Shown piece after piece: positions 1 to 9,212 of a stretch of 49,089 bases of DNA. A program made the translations under genes and the position numbers. Positions within the stretch are counted from its first letter, which is position 1, and the number at the start of each line of letters is the position of its first letter. Origin of the DNA: an uncultured Pelagibacteraceae bacterium (lineage in GTDB: Bacteria; Pseudomonadota; Alphaproteobacteria; Pelagibacterales; Pelagibacteraceae). Location: positions 1-49,089 of the forward strand of contig CABZFF010000007.1 in NCBI GenBank assembly GCA_902524945.1, in the 5' to 3' direction. The notes under the pieces are model-generated. The model was not told the DNA's origin. It made no database searches and worked only from the letters and a program-made list of their open reading frames with translations.

Positions 1-943
1 AAGCGGAACCTAAAAAACCCTCAATATTAACAAAATTTTTTTTTAAAAATTCTATAGTTTGCTCAAGTTTATCTTTAAAATAATTTTTTGTGTTTATTTT
101 GCAATATTTTGATAAAAGTAAAATAAATTGTGTATTATCATAAAGCATCTTCTCAAAATGCGGTACAATCCAGTTATCATCAACAGTATAACGGGCAATC
201 CCTCCCTCGACATGGTCGTAAATTCCTTTAGAGCAAATTTGTTTGATAATTAAATCAACAGGATCCAAGTATTTTTTATTTTTTGATTTATTATAAAAAT
301 AAAGTAACGTTTCATATAATACAAAGTTAGGGAATTTAGGTGCACCTTTAAAACCACCTTTTATTTGATCTAGGTTTCCTAAAGCGATTTCTAAAATAGG
401 TTCAATATCTTGATTTAAAACAGAATTTTTTTTGAGCTCCAAATTTTTAATAATTAGGTCTTTTTGATTTATTATATTTTCTCTTTGATGTTTATATGCA
501 TCTGAAACTTTTTGAAGTACATCTTTAAATGATGGCAAGCCGTGTTTAGATTCTTTTGGAAAATAAGTGCCTCCTATAAATGGCACACCATTTTCATCTA
601 AAAACATTGTGAGAGGCCAACCTCCACCAGTCTGATTAAATAATTGAAAAGAACTTTGAAAAATAAAATCTAAGTCTGGTCTCTCTTCTCTGTCAACTTT
701 TATATTAATAAATAATTCATTCATTTTTTTTGCAGTTTCATTATCCTCAAAACTTTCATGAGCCATTACATGACACCAATGGCAACTTGCATAACCAATA
801 CTTAATAAAATAGGTTTTTTATTTAACTTTGCATATTCAAGAGTATCTTTTGACCATCTTTGCCAATTAACAGGATTATCTTTATGTTGCTTGAGATAAG
901 GGCTTAAATCATCTGATAATACATTTTTATTAATTTGAACCAT
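1..943 (-). CDS. DUF255 / thioredoxin-domain protein (YyaL/SPATA20 type), C-terminus cut by window
   Basis: The protein begins MVQINKNVLSDDLSPYL at the ATG at 943 and runs off the left edge, so only about 314 N-terminal residues are present. A CHWCH motif at about residues 54-58, followed by HVMAHESFED, is the hallmark of the DUF255 thioredoxin-fold domain of the YyaL/SPATA20 family. Full members run to about 600-750 residues, with a C-terminal six-hairpin glycosidase-like domain that would lie outside this window. The exact function of the family is unsettled; the CxxC suggests redox chemistry. Its start overlaps the end of the upstream DedA-like gene by 14 bases, so the two are probably co-transcribed. 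No signal peptide is visible. Confidence 0.9.
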   Translation of the reverse strand, partial: MVQINKNVLSDDLSPYLKQHKDNPVNWQRWSKDTLEYAKLNKKPILLSIGYASCHWCHVMAHESFEDNETAKKMNELFINIKVDREERPDLDFIFQSSFQLFNQTGGGWPLTMFLDENGVPFIGGTYFPKESKHGLPSFKDVLQKVSDAYKHQRENIINQKDLIIKNLELKKNSVLNQDIEPILEIALGNLDQIKGGFKGAPKFPNFVLYETLLYFYNKSKNKKYLDPVDLIIKQICSKGIYDHVEGGIARYTVDDNWIVPHFEKMLYDNTQFILLLSKYCKINTKNYFKDKLEQTIEFLKKNFVNIEGFLGSA

Positions 944-1652
944 TGAAAAATTTCTTTTTAATTAACAATGATAAAATCAAAAGACCCACAAAAGCTGATA
1001 TTGGTAAATATATTTGTGGAGTTAAAATTAAATCAACTATACTGAAGCTTTGAGCCTGCTCTACATAAGAGTTTAATCCAGCTCCAATAGTATTTGTAAC
1101 AAAAAAACTTGGTACAAATCCAAAAAGACTTGCAAGAAAATAACTCGATTTTTTCATACTGAATAGAATAGGGATTAAATTTTGTAAACCAAATGGAACG
1201 CCTAGTCCACCTACAAATCTATAAATAAAAAAATAATATATTTCATTTTTTTGAAATAATTTTATGTATTTTTCAAACTTTTTTTCTAATATAACTTTTA
1301 CTAAATCTCTAAAAAAGAAACTTCCTATTGAGTATAAAATTAAAGATCCAAATGAAATCGAAATTACAGAAATGAATGTTCCAAGCCATTGACCAAATAA
1401 TATTCCAGAAATAATTAAAATTGGCGATCCAAAACCAAGGAGCACTACCCAAACTATTGCAAAAATTGAAAATAAAACCAAATTAATTACAATGTTATTG
1501 CTTATAATAATATCTATATTTGACTGAAGCTCTTTGTAATAAGAAAAATCATCAAGCCTATTAATTTGTATTTTTGTGAAAATAAAATACAGGAAGATAA
1601 GCAATATGAGTAAATAGGAAATACCTAAAAATATTTTTAAATTTTTACTCAT
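930..1652 (-). CDS. DedA/TVP38-family (VTT domain) membrane protein
   Basis: This 240-residue polytopic membrane protein has an N-terminal transmembrane helix (about residues 7-26), a second near 55-75, and a VTT/SNARE-associated core. The core contains a glycine-rich re-entrant-type segment (GFGSPILIISGILFGQWLG, about residues 73-91) and FIYRFVGGLGVPFGLQNLIP near 142-161. TVP38/TMEM64 and DedA relatives are linked to lipid scrambling or transport and envelope homeostasis; no substrate can be read from the sequence. It overlaps the DUF255 gene downstream and diverges from rpmH across a 49-base gap. The family call is firm, the role is not. Confidence 0.85.
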   Translation of the reverse strand: MSKNLKIFLGISYLLILLIFLYFIFTKIQINRLDDFSYYKELQSNIDIIISNNIVINLVLFSIFAIVWVVLLGFGSPILIISGILFGQWLGTFISVISISFGSLILYSIGSFFFRDLVKVILEKKFEKYIKLFQKNEIYYFFIYRFVGGLGVPFGLQNLIPILFSMKKSSYFLASLFGFVPSFFVTNTIGAGLNSYVEQAQSFSIVDLILTPQIYLPISAFVGLLILSLLIKKKFFNGSN

Positions 1653-1701
1653 AATTTACCTGTACAATAGACAGCAATTAAAATATATACCTTAAATATT
1701 T

Positions 1702-1836
1702 ATGAAAAGAACGTTTCAACCCAGCAATTTAGTTAGAAAACGAAGACACGGTTTTAGAGCAAGAATGTCTACTAAAACTGGAAGACAGCTTGTAGCTCGC
1801 AGAAGAGCTAAAGGAAGAAAAACTCTATCAACTTAA
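1702..1836 (+). CDS. rpmH: 50S ribosomal protein L34
   Basis: This 44-residue, highly basic protein begins [20 protein letters not shown] and ends GRKTLST, the classic full-length L34 sequence. L34 is a late-assembling component of the large ribosomal subunit. It is the first gene of the rpmH-rnpA-yidD-yidC cluster; rnpA starts 6 bases after its stop. The ATG at 1702 is the only start that gives the conserved N-terminus. The gap before it is AT-rich, and I could not pick one promoter with confidence. Confidence 0.97.
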   Translation: MKRTFQPSNLVRKRRHGFRARMSTKTGRQLVARRRAKGRKTLST

Positions 1837-1842
1837 AGTTTA

Positions 1843-2193
1843 ATGGTTAAGCTTGAAAGTTTAAAAAAAAGCAACCAGTTCAAGAGAGTTCTCAATGAAA
1901 AGAAAACTCACACAGAGTATTTTTCTGTTTTCTCAGCAAAAAACTTTATAAAGCAAAAGCAAAAATCAAATTTATTGATTAGTTTTGTAATAAAAAAAAA
2001 AATTGGAAATGCAGTCAAAAGAAACAAAATTAGAAGAAAATTAAAAGCTATTGTCCAAAAATTGTCGAAAAAAAAGGGTGCAATTAATAAAGATTACACT
2101 TATATAGTTTTCGGTAAGTCTAATGCTTATGCACAAAAACAAGATGTGCTTTTGCCATTAATGGAAAAAAGTTTTAGAAAATTACATAAATGA
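1843..2193 (+). CDS. rnpA: Ribonuclease P protein component
   Basis: This 116-residue basic protein carries the RNase P signature near residues 50-67 ([18 protein letters not shown]). It is the protein cofactor that helps the RNase P RNA cleave 5' leaders from precursor tRNAs. The length fits the family (about 110-130). It starts 6 bases after rpmH, and its stop overlaps the yidD start by 4 bases (ATGA), so translation is probably coupled. The N-terminus ([15 protein letters not shown]) matches the usual family opening and supports this start. Confidence 0.95.
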   Translation: MVKLESLKKSNQFKRVLNEKKTHTEYFSVFSAKNFIKQKQKSNLLISFVIKKKIGNAVKRNKIRRKLKAIVQKLSKKKGAINKDYTYIVFGKSNAYAQKQDVLLPLMEKSFRKLHK

Positions 2194-2444
2194 AAAAATT
2201 TTTAATTTTTATAGTCAAATTTTATCAATATTTTATTTCACCGTTGTTAGGAAATAGATGTAGATTCTTACCAACTTGTTCTGAATATTTTATTGAAGCT
2301 CTTAAAACTCAAGGTGTAAGTAAAGGAATTAAATTAGGATCAAAAAGAATTTTTAAATGCCATCCATTTAAAAAACTGGGTGGCAGTTACGGTTTAGATT
2401 TCGTGCCAACTCCAAAAGATAAAAAGGAGAGCAATAATGGATAG
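2190..2444 (+). CDS. yidD: Membrane protein insertion efficiency factor YidD
   Basis: This 84-residue protein has the DUF37 pattern: an amphipathic hydrophobic N-terminus, [10 protein letters not shown] at about residues 24-33, and [19 protein letters not shown] near 55-73. YidD helps YidC insert inner-membrane proteins. It sits between rnpA (4-base overlap) and yidC (8-base overlap), the usual place in proteobacteria. The conserved cysteines at about 24, 30 and 57 are present. The length is normal. Confidence 0.95.
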   Translation: MKKFLIFIVKFYQYFISPLLGNRCRFLPTCSEYFIEALKTQGVSKGIKLGSKRIFKCHPFKKLGGSYGLDFVPTPKDKKESNNG

Positions 2445-4119
2445 AAATGTTTTTGTTGCAATTGCTCTTTCAATGTCTGTGTTACTTTTCTGGGGTGCTT
2501 TTTTTGAAACTCCTAAAAAAACTTCTGAACAACAAACAAATCAGAATATGGAACAAAAGAAAGAGCAAAACTCTATTGCACCAACAATCGATCAACCACA
2601 AATAAAAAAAAAAATTACCAGGGAAGAGTCTATAAATATTAGTAAAAGAATTAAAATTGAAAATAGTAGTGTAGTTGGTTCAATTAATTTAAAGGGTGCT
2701 TTAATTGATGATATATCTTTTAAAAAACATAAACAAAAAGTTGAAGGCGGAAAAAATATCATTTTTTTAAACCCCTCTGATACTGAAAACGGTTTTTATA
2801 TAGAAACTGGTTGGACAAGTATTGGAAATAAAATTAAAGTCCCAACAAAAGACTCTGATTGGACAGTAAAAGGTAATAAAATTTTAAGTCAAAATTCTCC
2901 TGTTATTTTACAATGGAACAACGAAGAAGGTGTTACATTTGAAAAAAGAATTGAGTTAGATGATAAATATTTGTTTAAAATTTCACAGGAAGTAAAAAAT
3001 AATTCAAATACACCTATCGATCTATTTCCTTATGCTCAAATGACAAGAAATAAAATCCCTGACGACATTCAAAATTTTTATATTCAACATGAGGGATTTA
3101 TCGGTGTATTCGACGATGAATTGAAGGAAGATGACTATGATGACGTGGAAGAGAAAAAAATAGTGAGAGAGTCAAGTGCAGGATGGCTTGGAATAACTGA
3201 TAAATATTGGATGACAGCTTTCGTGCCAGAGACTGGTAAAAATTTTAAATCTACATTCCTTTATGATAATGGGTTTAAAGCAAATTACATTATCAATGAA
3301 CCTATTAAAATTAGTAAATCATCGATTGGAACTAACCAACTTAGATTATTTATAGCTGCTAAAGAAGTTGAAACAATTGATGGATATGCAGATAACCAAA
3401 ATATTAATAAATTTGATTTAGTAATAGACTGGGGGTGGTTTTATTTTTTTACAAAACCCTTATTTTTCGTAATAGATTATTTATTTAAAATTTCAGGAAA
3501 TTTTGGAACAGCTATTGTACTATTAACTATAGCAATTAGACTTATTTTCTTTCCGCTTGCTAACTTCTCGTTCAGATCAATGGCAAAAATGAAAGCTGTT
3601 CAACCAGAGATGATGAGGCTTAAAGAATTACACAAAGATGATAAAGTTAAATTACAACAGGAGATGATGGCCTTATATAGAAAGGAGAAAATCAATCCTG
3701 CATCTGGTTGCTTGCCAGTTTTAATTCAAATTCCATTCTTTTTTGCAATTTACAAGATGCTTTTTATTTCTTTAGAAATGAGACATCAACCTTTCTTTGG
3801 ATGGATAAAAGATTTATCTGCACAAGATCCTACAACTTTGTTTAATTTATTTGGTCTAATTCCATGGGACCCTCCTGGATTCATGATTATAGGAATTTGG
3901 CCAATCCTAATGGGAGCCTCAATGTGGGTCCAACAAAAATTAAATCCAGCTCCAGCTGACCCTATTCAAGCAAAAATATTTGCTTTCTTTCCATTATTTT
4001 TAACTATTATACTTGCCTCTTTCCCATCTGGATTAGTAGTTTACTGGACGATAAATAATATTCTTACAATCGCTCAACAGTATGTAATTGTTAAAAAAAC
4101 GACTGTAAAAACAAATTAA
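2437..4119 (+). CDS. yidC: Membrane protein insertase YidC
   Basis: This 560-residue inner-membrane insertase, also called Oxa1-like, places membrane proteins in the lipid bilayer alone or with SecYEG. The sequence shows an N-terminal transmembrane helix (about 5-22), a long hydrophilic linker, a large periplasmic domain to about residue 330, and the C-terminal five-helix insertase core. The core begins near [20 protein letters not shown] and has a conserved arginine in that first helix, followed by the charged loop [18 protein letters not shown]. It overlaps yidD by 8 bases. The argB start codon follows its stop codon with no gap; engB, often found here in alphaproteobacteria, is absent. Confidence 0.97.
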   Translation: MDRNVFVAIALSMSVLLFWGAFFETPKKTSEQQTNQNMEQKKEQNSIAPTIDQPQIKKKITREESINISKRIKIENSSVVGSINLKGALIDDISFKKHKQKVEGGKNIIFLNPSDTENGFYIETGWTSIGNKIKVPTKDSDWTVKGNKILSQNSPVILQWNNEEGVTFEKRIELDDKYLFKISQEVKNNSNTPIDLFPYAQMTRNKIPDDIQNFYIQHEGFIGVFDDELKEDDYDDVEEKKIVRESSAGWLGITDKYWMTAFVPETGKNFKSTFLYDNGFKANYIINEPIKISKSSIGTNQLRLFIAAKEVETIDGYADNQNINKFDLVIDWGWFYFFTKPLFFVIDYLFKISGNFGTAIVLLTIAIRLIFFPLANFSFRSMAKMKAVQPEMMRLKELHKDDKVKLQQEMMALYRKEKINPASGCLPVLIQIPFFFAIYKMLFISLEMRHQPFFGWIKDLSAQDPTTLFNLFGLIPWDPPGFMIIGIWPILMGASMWVQQKLNPAPADPIQAKIFAFFPLFLTIILASFPSGLVVYWTINNILTIAQQYVIVKKTTVKTN

Positions 4120-4989
4120 ATGTCAAAAAATATTTCTCTAGAAGAGATAAAAGAATTTTGGCCTGAGAAAGCTCCGGATATTAACATTGTACAAAAATAC
4201 ATAAAAAAATACGAAAAAGAAAAAATTGTAATAAAATATGGAGGAAACGTTCTTATAGATAGAAATGTCTTTAATAACTTTATATCTGATATAAATGTAC
4301 TTAATAGATTAGGTTTATCTGTAATAGTAGTTCACGGTGGCGGTCCAAGGATCAAAAGAGAATTAGAAAAGAAAAAAATTGTATCAAAATTTATCAACGG
4401 CTTGAGAGTTACCGATAAAAACATAATTGATACAGTTGAAGAAGTTTTAATAGATTTTAATATAGATATAGTTAATTCTCTTAAAAAATTAGGTTCTGAA
4501 GCAGCTTCTTTTCACACTAAAAATGATAACATAATAAAAGTTGAGCCTGAAAGAGAAGAGCTTGGATTTGTTGGTATACCGAGTAAGATAGATGATAATT
4601 TAATCCAAGATGCACTAAATAAAAATAAAATTCCAATTATAGCGCCTTTAGGTTTAGGGAACTTCGATCAAACTTATAATATTAATGGTGATACTGCAGC
4701 AAGTGCTATCGCAAAAAAACTAAAGTCTAGAAGATTAATATTAATGACTAATGTTGAGGGAGTTTATGATAATCAAAAAAAATTAATTTCAGAAATAAAG
4801 CCTTTCGACCTTGAAAACCTCATTAAGTGGAAAGTAGTTCAAGGTGGAATGATTCCTAAAATACAAAATTGTGTTGACGCTGTCCAAAATGGAGTTAAAG
4901 GGGTAGTCATTCTAGACGGAAGAAAACCACACTCAGTTTTAAACGAAATTTTTTCTGATAAAGGCTCTGGTACACTAATAAGAGAATGA
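4120..4989 (+). CDS. argB: Acetylglutamate kinase
   Basis: This 289-residue amino-acid kinase phosphorylates N-acetylglutamate in the second step of arginine synthesis. Visible motifs are KYGGN at residues 39-43 (phosphate-binding lysine), VHGGGP at 71-76, NGDTAASAIAKKL near 188-200, MTNVEGVY near 208-215 and VQGGMIPK near 240-247. The N-terminal extension before the kinase core, about 34 residues, is the form seen in alphaproteobacterial ArgB. Its ATG directly follows the yidC stop, and it overlaps the HAD gene by 4 bases (ATGA), which suggests one transcript. Confidence 0.96.
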   Translation: MSKNISLEEIKEFWPEKAPDINIVQKYIKKYEKEKIVIKYGGNVLIDRNVFNNFISDINVLNRLGLSVIVVHGGGPRIKRELEKKKIVSKFINGLRVTDKNIIDTVEEVLIDFNIDIVNSLKKLGSEAASFHTKNDNIIKVEPEREELGFVGIPSKIDDNLIQDALNKNKIPIIAPLGLGNFDQTYNINGDTAASAIAKKLKSRRLILMTNVEGVYDNQKKLISEIKPFDLENLIKWKVVQGGMIPKIQNCVDAVQNGVKGVVILDGRKPHSVLNEIFSDKGSGTLIRE

Positions 4990-5651
4990 AAGATTTAACA
5001 AATATAAAATTTTGGTTATTTGATTTAGATAATACACTATATGATGGAGCTACTAAAGTATTTGATCAAGTAGATAAAAAAATGTCAAAATTTATTTCAG
5101 AAAAGTTAAATGTTGGCATTGAGGAAGCAAGGAGAATTCAAAAAAGTTATTTTCAAGAATACAACACAACTTTAAACGGGATGATAAAAAATCATAAAAT
5201 TGATGCTGAAGAATTTTTAGAGTTTGTTCATGATGTAGATCTCAGTTTTTTGAATAAAGATAAAGATTTGGAGGAGGAGATTAAAAAACTAGATGGAAAA
5301 AAAATAATTTTTACTAATGGTTCTAGGGCTCATGCGATAAATGTTACAAAAAGAATTGGGATAGATAAGCTTTTTGATGGAATTTTCGACATAAGAGATT
5401 GTGAATTTATTCCAAAGCCTTCTAAAGAACCATACAAAAAGTTGGTAGAAAGTTACAAAATTGAGCCACAATATTGTATATTCTTTGAAGATATTGCGAG
5501 AAATTTAAAGCCAGCATACGAATTGGGTATGAAAACAGTTTGGATTAAAAATGATGAACCTTGGGCAGCTAAATATTCTGACTCGGATTTTATTAATTAT
5601 AAGACTGATAACTTGGCAAAATTTTTAAAGGAAATTAATGAGTTACAATAA
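4986..5651 (+). CDS. HAD-superfamily hydrolase, pyrimidine 5'-nucleotidase type
   Basis: This 221-residue HAD phosphatase has motif I FDLDNTLY with the nucleophile and acid at D13 and D15, motif [10 protein letters not shown] at about 110-117, a motif III lysine near KPSKEPY, and motif [10 protein letters not shown]. The sequence pattern matches the SDT1/pyrimidine 5'-nucleotidase group that dephosphorylates UMP or CMP. In alphaproteobacteria this gene commonly lies between argB and dapD, as here. It overlaps argB by 4 bases and dapD by 14. The superfamily is certain; the substrate is inferred from the subgroup. Confidence 0.88.
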   Translation: MKDLTNIKFWLFDLDNTLYDGATKVFDQVDKKMSKFISEKLNVGIEEARRIQKSYFQEYNTTLNGMIKNHKIDAEEFLEFVHDVDLSFLNKDKDLEEEIKKLDGKKIIFTNGSRAHAINVTKRIGIDKLFDGIFDIRDCEFIPKPSKEPYKKLVESYKIEPQYCIFFEDIARNLKPAYELGMKTVWIKNDEPWAAKYSDSDFINYKTDNLAKFLKEINELQ

Positions 5652-6465
5652 TCTAGAAAAAATTATAAATGAAAGTTTTGAAAAGAAGGAAAAAGTGGGT
5701 CCTAAATCTGACAAAAAATTAATTAAAGCTATTAGTGAAACTATAAATTTGATTGATAGTGGAAAAATTCGAGTAGCAAATAAACGAAATGGCAATTGGA
5801 TTGTAAATCAATGGATAAAAAAAGCTATTTTATTGAGCTTTAGAATAAATAAAATGGAGATGATGAAAGGTCCTTATACTACGTGGTATGACAAAGTGCC
5901 TGGAAAAACAGTTAAATGGAAAGAGAAAGATTGGAAAAAAGCAGGATACCGCCATGTTCCTAATGGTGTTGTCAGAAAAGGAGCGTACATTGCTAAAAAC
6001 GTTGTTTTGATGCCTAGCTTTGTAAATCTCGGAGCTTATGTTGATGAAGGTACAATGATTGACACCTGGGCATCGGTCGGTTCGTGCGCTCAAGTTGGAA
6101 AAAATTGTCATATTTCTGGAGGTGCAGGTATAGGAGGCGTACTAGAACCACTTCAAGCTGATCCTGTGATTATTGAAGATAATTGTTTCATTGGCGCTAG
6201 ATCTGAAATAGCAGAGGGTGTTTTAGTTAAAGAGGGCGCAGTGTTATCAATGGGAGTTTACATTGGTGCGTCTACAAAAATAGTTGATAGAAATTCTGGA
6301 GAAATACATTATGGCAAAGTACCTGCATATTCAGTTGTAGTTCCTGGAAGTTTACCTAACAAATCAAACCCTAGCGGACCTTCGTTATATTGTGCGGTCA
6401 TAGTCAAAAAAGTTGACGAAAAAACTAGAAGTAAAACTTCTATTAACGATTTACTCAGAGACTGA
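5638..6465 (+). CDS. dapD: 2,3,4,5-tetrahydropyridine-2,6-dicarboxylate N-succinyltransferase
   Basis: This 275-residue left-handed beta-helix acyltransferase uses succinyl-CoA in the succinylase branch of the diaminopimelate/lysine pathway. After an alpha-helical N-terminal domain (about 1-95), hexapeptide repeats cover about 105-225. They include [20 protein letters not shown] and [20 protein letters not shown], both characteristic of DapD. The length equals that of typical DapD (about 274). It overlaps the upstream HAD gene by 14 bases and dapE by 1 base (TGATG), so dapD and dapE are translationally coupled. Confidence 0.97.
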   Translation: MSYNNLEKIINESFEKKEKVGPKSDKKLIKAISETINLIDSGKIRVANKRNGNWIVNQWIKKAILLSFRINKMEMMKGPYTTWYDKVPGKTVKWKEKDWKKAGYRHVPNGVVRKGAYIAKNVVLMPSFVNLGAYVDEGTMIDTWASVGSCAQVGKNCHISGGAGIGGVLEPLQADPVIIEDNCFIGARSEIAEGVLVKEGAVLSMGVYIGASTKIVDRNSGEIHYGKVPAYSVVVPGSLPNKSNPSGPSLYCAVIVKKVDEKTRSKTSINDLLRD

Positions 6466-7622
6466 TGACTATAATAAACGAATTACAATTATCAAAGGAT
6501 TTAATAAGATTTCCAAGTGTTACTCCGAAGGATTTGGGCGCTATAAGTTTTTTAAGTAAGAAGCTAAAAAAATTAGGTTTTAATTGTAAAATATTTGAAT
6601 TCAAAGGTAGAGGCAGTAAACCAGTAAAAAATCTTTATGCAAGAATTGGTAAAAAAGGACCAAACCTATGCTACGCTGGTCATACGGATGTAGTTCCTCC
6701 AGGAAATTTAAAAGATTGGACAGTGAATCCTTTTAAACCAATTGTAAGAAAAAATTATCTAATTGGAAGAGGTGCAAATGATATGAAAAGCTCAATTGCT
6801 TGCTTTGTAGCAGCTGTAAGTCAGTTTTTGCAAATAAAAAGAAAATTTAATGGATCAATAAGTTTGCTGATAACCGGAGATGAAGAGGGCTATGCAATAA
6901 ACGGCACTAAGAAAGTAGTAGATTACCTTAAAAAAAAAAGAGAGAAAATAAATTTTTGTATTGTGGGAGAGCCAACTAATCCAAATAAACTTGGAGAGAT
7001 GATTAAAATTGGAAGAAGAGGAAGTTTGTCAGGAAAAATTGAAATTTCTGGCACCCAGGGGCATATAGCATACCCTCACCTTTCAAATAATCCAATAAAC
7101 ACACTAGTGTCTGTATGCAAAAAACTTAAAGAGAAAAAATTAGATAAAGGGAATAAAAATTTTCAACCTTCAAATTTAGAATTTACATCGATAAATGTGG
7201 ATAATAAGGCCCACAATGTAATACCCGCAAGAGTAAGAGCTCAATTCAATATAAGGTATAATAATTTACATACCGCTTCCTCGTTGAAAAAAAAAATCAA
7301 CTTTATTGTTAAAAAAATTAGCAATAAAAATAAATGCAAATTTAAGATTGATTTCATAGAAAATGGAGATGCTTTTTTAACAAAACCAGGAAAAACTATT
7401 TTTATGGCAAGGAAAATTATTAAAAAAATTACAAGAAAAAATCCAAAATTCTCTACAACTGGTGGTACCTCGGACGCGAGATTTATTAAAAATATTTCCC
7501 CTTGTCTTGAATTTGGGCTAGTTAATAAAACTATGCATAAAGTTGATGAGTGCGTTTCATTATCTGACTTAAAAAAACTTACAAAAATATATAATCATAT
7601 TTTAGTTGAGTATTTTAAGTGA
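6465..7622 (+). CDS. dapE: Succinyl-diaminopimelate desuccinylase
   Basis: This 385-residue M20-family metallohydrolase removes succinate from N-succinyl-LL-diaminopimelate to give the precursor of lysine and peptidoglycan. Metal ligands and catalytic residues are visible: GHTDVVPPG with H73 and D75, GRGANDMKSS with bridging D106, GDEEGYA with E140/E141, and STTGGTSDARFI near the C-terminus. The lid/dimerisation domain lies at about 180-295. It follows dapD directly. Its stop overlaps a GTG start for the SET-domain gene by 4 bases. Confidence 0.97.
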   Translation: MTIINELQLSKDLIRFPSVTPKDLGAISFLSKKLKKLGFNCKIFEFKGRGSKPVKNLYARIGKKGPNLCYAGHTDVVPPGNLKDWTVNPFKPIVRKNYLIGRGANDMKSSIACFVAAVSQFLQIKRKFNGSISLLITGDEEGYAINGTKKVVDYLKKKREKINFCIVGEPTNPNKLGEMIKIGRRGSLSGKIEISGTQGHIAYPHLSNNPINTLVSVCKKLKEKKLDKGNKNFQPSNLEFTSINVDNKAHNVIPARVRAQFNIRYNNLHTASSLKKKINFIVKKISNKNKCKFKIDFIENGDAFLTKPGKTIFMARKIIKKITRKNPKFSTTGGTSDARFIKNISPCLEFGLVNKTMHKVDECVSLSDLKKLTKIYNHILVEYFK

Positions 7623-8059
7623 AATTATATAAAATTAAAAAATCTAAGATTGATAAAAACGGTTTATATGCAAACTGTAATATAAAAAAAGGTACTCAAA
7701 TTATAGAATATAAAGGGAAAATTATTACTGCTAGACAAAGTGAAACTGACCCTAAATTTGATAATAATAAAGCAATTTATCTTTTCAATATTAATAAAAG
7801 ATTTGATTTAGATGGAAATTTTAAATTCAATATTGCAAGGCTTATAAATCATTCTTGTAGTCCAAATTGTGAAGTTTTTGGCACGGGATTAAAAATTTGG
7901 GTATATGCGATGAAAAATATAATTAAAGGCGAGGAACTATCTTATGATTATGGTTTTAGTTACGACAAAGATTACAAAAATTACCCTTGTAAATGTAAAT
8001 CAAAGAATTGTGTGGGATATATTGTTAGAGAGGGATCGAGATGGAGGATAAAAAATTAA
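7619..8059 (+). CDS. SET-domain protein (putative lysine methyltransferase)
   Basis: This 146-residue protein is almost entirely one SET domain, the S-adenosylmethionine-dependent lysine methyltransferase fold. The pseudoknot motifs are present: NHSCSPNC at residues 77-84 and GEELSYDYGF at 104-113. A post-SET cysteine cluster follows (C124, C126, C131) which, with C80 or C84, could bind zinc. The N-terminus keeps the GLYANCNIKKGTQIIEY pattern of SET-I. The start is GTG at 7619, within the dapE stop (GTGA overlap), so translation is coupled to dapE. The substrate is unknown; bacterial SET proteins have been reported to act on proteins, and nothing here identifies one. Confidence 0.9.
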   Translation: MKLYKIKKSKIDKNGLYANCNIKKGTQIIEYKGKIITARQSETDPKFDNNKAIYLFNINKRFDLDGNFKFNIARLINHSCSPNCEVFGTGLKIWVYAMKNIIKGEELSYDYGFSYDKDYKNYPCKCKSKNCVGYIVREGSRWRIKN

Positions 8060-8075
8060 AAAATCTTTGAAAAAT

Positions 8076-9212
8076 ATGAAAAAAATTTTATTTGTTTCAA
8101 CTCGAAATCCTTATTCAGGCAGATATTCAGGAGATGTAATTAGATCCTTAAAAATAATTAACACCTTAAAAAAAAAGTTTTATGTAGATGTTGTTTATCT
8201 TACAAAAAAAAATTCAAATTTTAATGACAAAAATATTACATCATTTATTCGACCAAATTTTTTTTTAAAAATTTTGTATTGTTTTATTTCCTTAATAAAG
8301 ATTAAACCGATTCAATTTGGACTTTTTTTTTCAAAAGATATGAAAAATTATATTCAGAGTGTTTCTCATAATTATGAATTAATTTTTTTTCAACATATAA
8401 GGGCAAGCCAATATTTGCCGGAAAAATTTTATGGTAAGACAATTCTTGATATGGGTGATTTATATTCTGATAATTATAAACAAACTTATAATTATTTAAA
8501 CTTCCTAAATCCTTTAAAATATATTTATTATATAGAGAGTATTATTGTTAAAAAAATAGAAAGTGAAATCTTTTCAGAATTTGATAAAGTTTTATTATTT
8601 TCAAAAATCGAAGTCAAAAAATCAAAAAAGAATTTTAACCAAAAAGTCTTAAAAGTTGATGAGTCCGTAGAAAAAATCTACAAAAAATTTTCTTACTCAA
8701 AAAAAAAAAATAAAATATTATTTGTTGGGAACTTAAACTACTTACCAAATATCTTAGCTTGTAAAGAATTTGTTAAAAATATTCTTCCACGCTTGAATCA
8801 AATAATGCCAGAGATTAAATTTTGTATAATTGGAGACATAAGCAAAAAAAATAAAATCCTTTTATCAAGAAATAAAAACGTAGAAATTATAGGATCCAAA
8901 AAAAATATTATTAAATTTGCTCAAAATTCTTTTTGTGGCCTAGCAAATTTAAGTATTGCAACAGGTATTCAAGTAAAAGTACTTAAGTATATGTCTTACG
9001 GCTTACCCGTGATTTGTAGTAATCTGGTAGCTTCAAATTTTGACAAAAATGTTTTGAATTATAAATCGAACAAGGACCTAATAAAAAAAATAATTTTTTT
9101 AAAAAATAGAAAAATTGTTTGGGATACGTTTTCTAAAAAATCTCATTTTTTTGTTAAAAAGTACAAATGGAATAAAGTGCAAAACCAATATCTAAAAATA
9201 ATAAATCTTTAA
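8076..9212 (+). CDS. Glycosyltransferase, GT4-like (GT-B fold)
   Basis: The protein is 378 residues from the ATG at 8076; an in-frame TTG nine bases earlier is possible but less likely. The N-terminal half opens KKILFVSTRNPYSGRYSGD, with the glycine-rich loop expected of a GT-B acceptor domain. The C-terminal half has KILFVGNLNYLPN and a late nucleotide-sugar-binding segment with TGIQVKVLKYMSYGLPVICS, where the lysine and the MSYGLPV pattern resemble GT4 enzymes. It resembles the family of sugar transferases with N-terminal STRNP/LPxPP motifs. It probably adds a sugar to a surface polymer or lipid carrier at the cytoplasmic membrane. It meets truA tail to tail with a 4-base overlap. Confidence 0.78.
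   Translation: MKKILFVSTRNPYSGRYSGDVIRSLKIINTLKKKFYVDVVYLTKKNSNFNDKNITSFIRPNFFLKILYCFISLIKIKPIQFGLFFSKDMKNYIQSVSHNYELIFFQHIRASQYLPEKFYGKTILDMGDLYSDNYKQTYNYLNFLNPLKYIYYIESIIVKKIESEIFSEFDKVLLFSKIEVKKSKKNFNQKVLKVDESVEKIYKKFSYSKKKNKILFVGNLNYLPNILACKEFVKNILPRLNQIMPEIKFCIIGDISKKNKILLSRNKNVEIIGSKKNIIKFAQNSFCGLANLSIATGIQVKVLKYMSYGLPVICSNLVASNFDKNVLNYKSNKDLIKKIIFLKNRKIVWDTFSKKSHFFVKKYKWNKVQNQYLKIINL

Noticed and set aside
5830-6111. 93-codon minus-strand frame inside dapD
   Set aside because: It overlaps the conserved beta-helix coding region and has no independent support.
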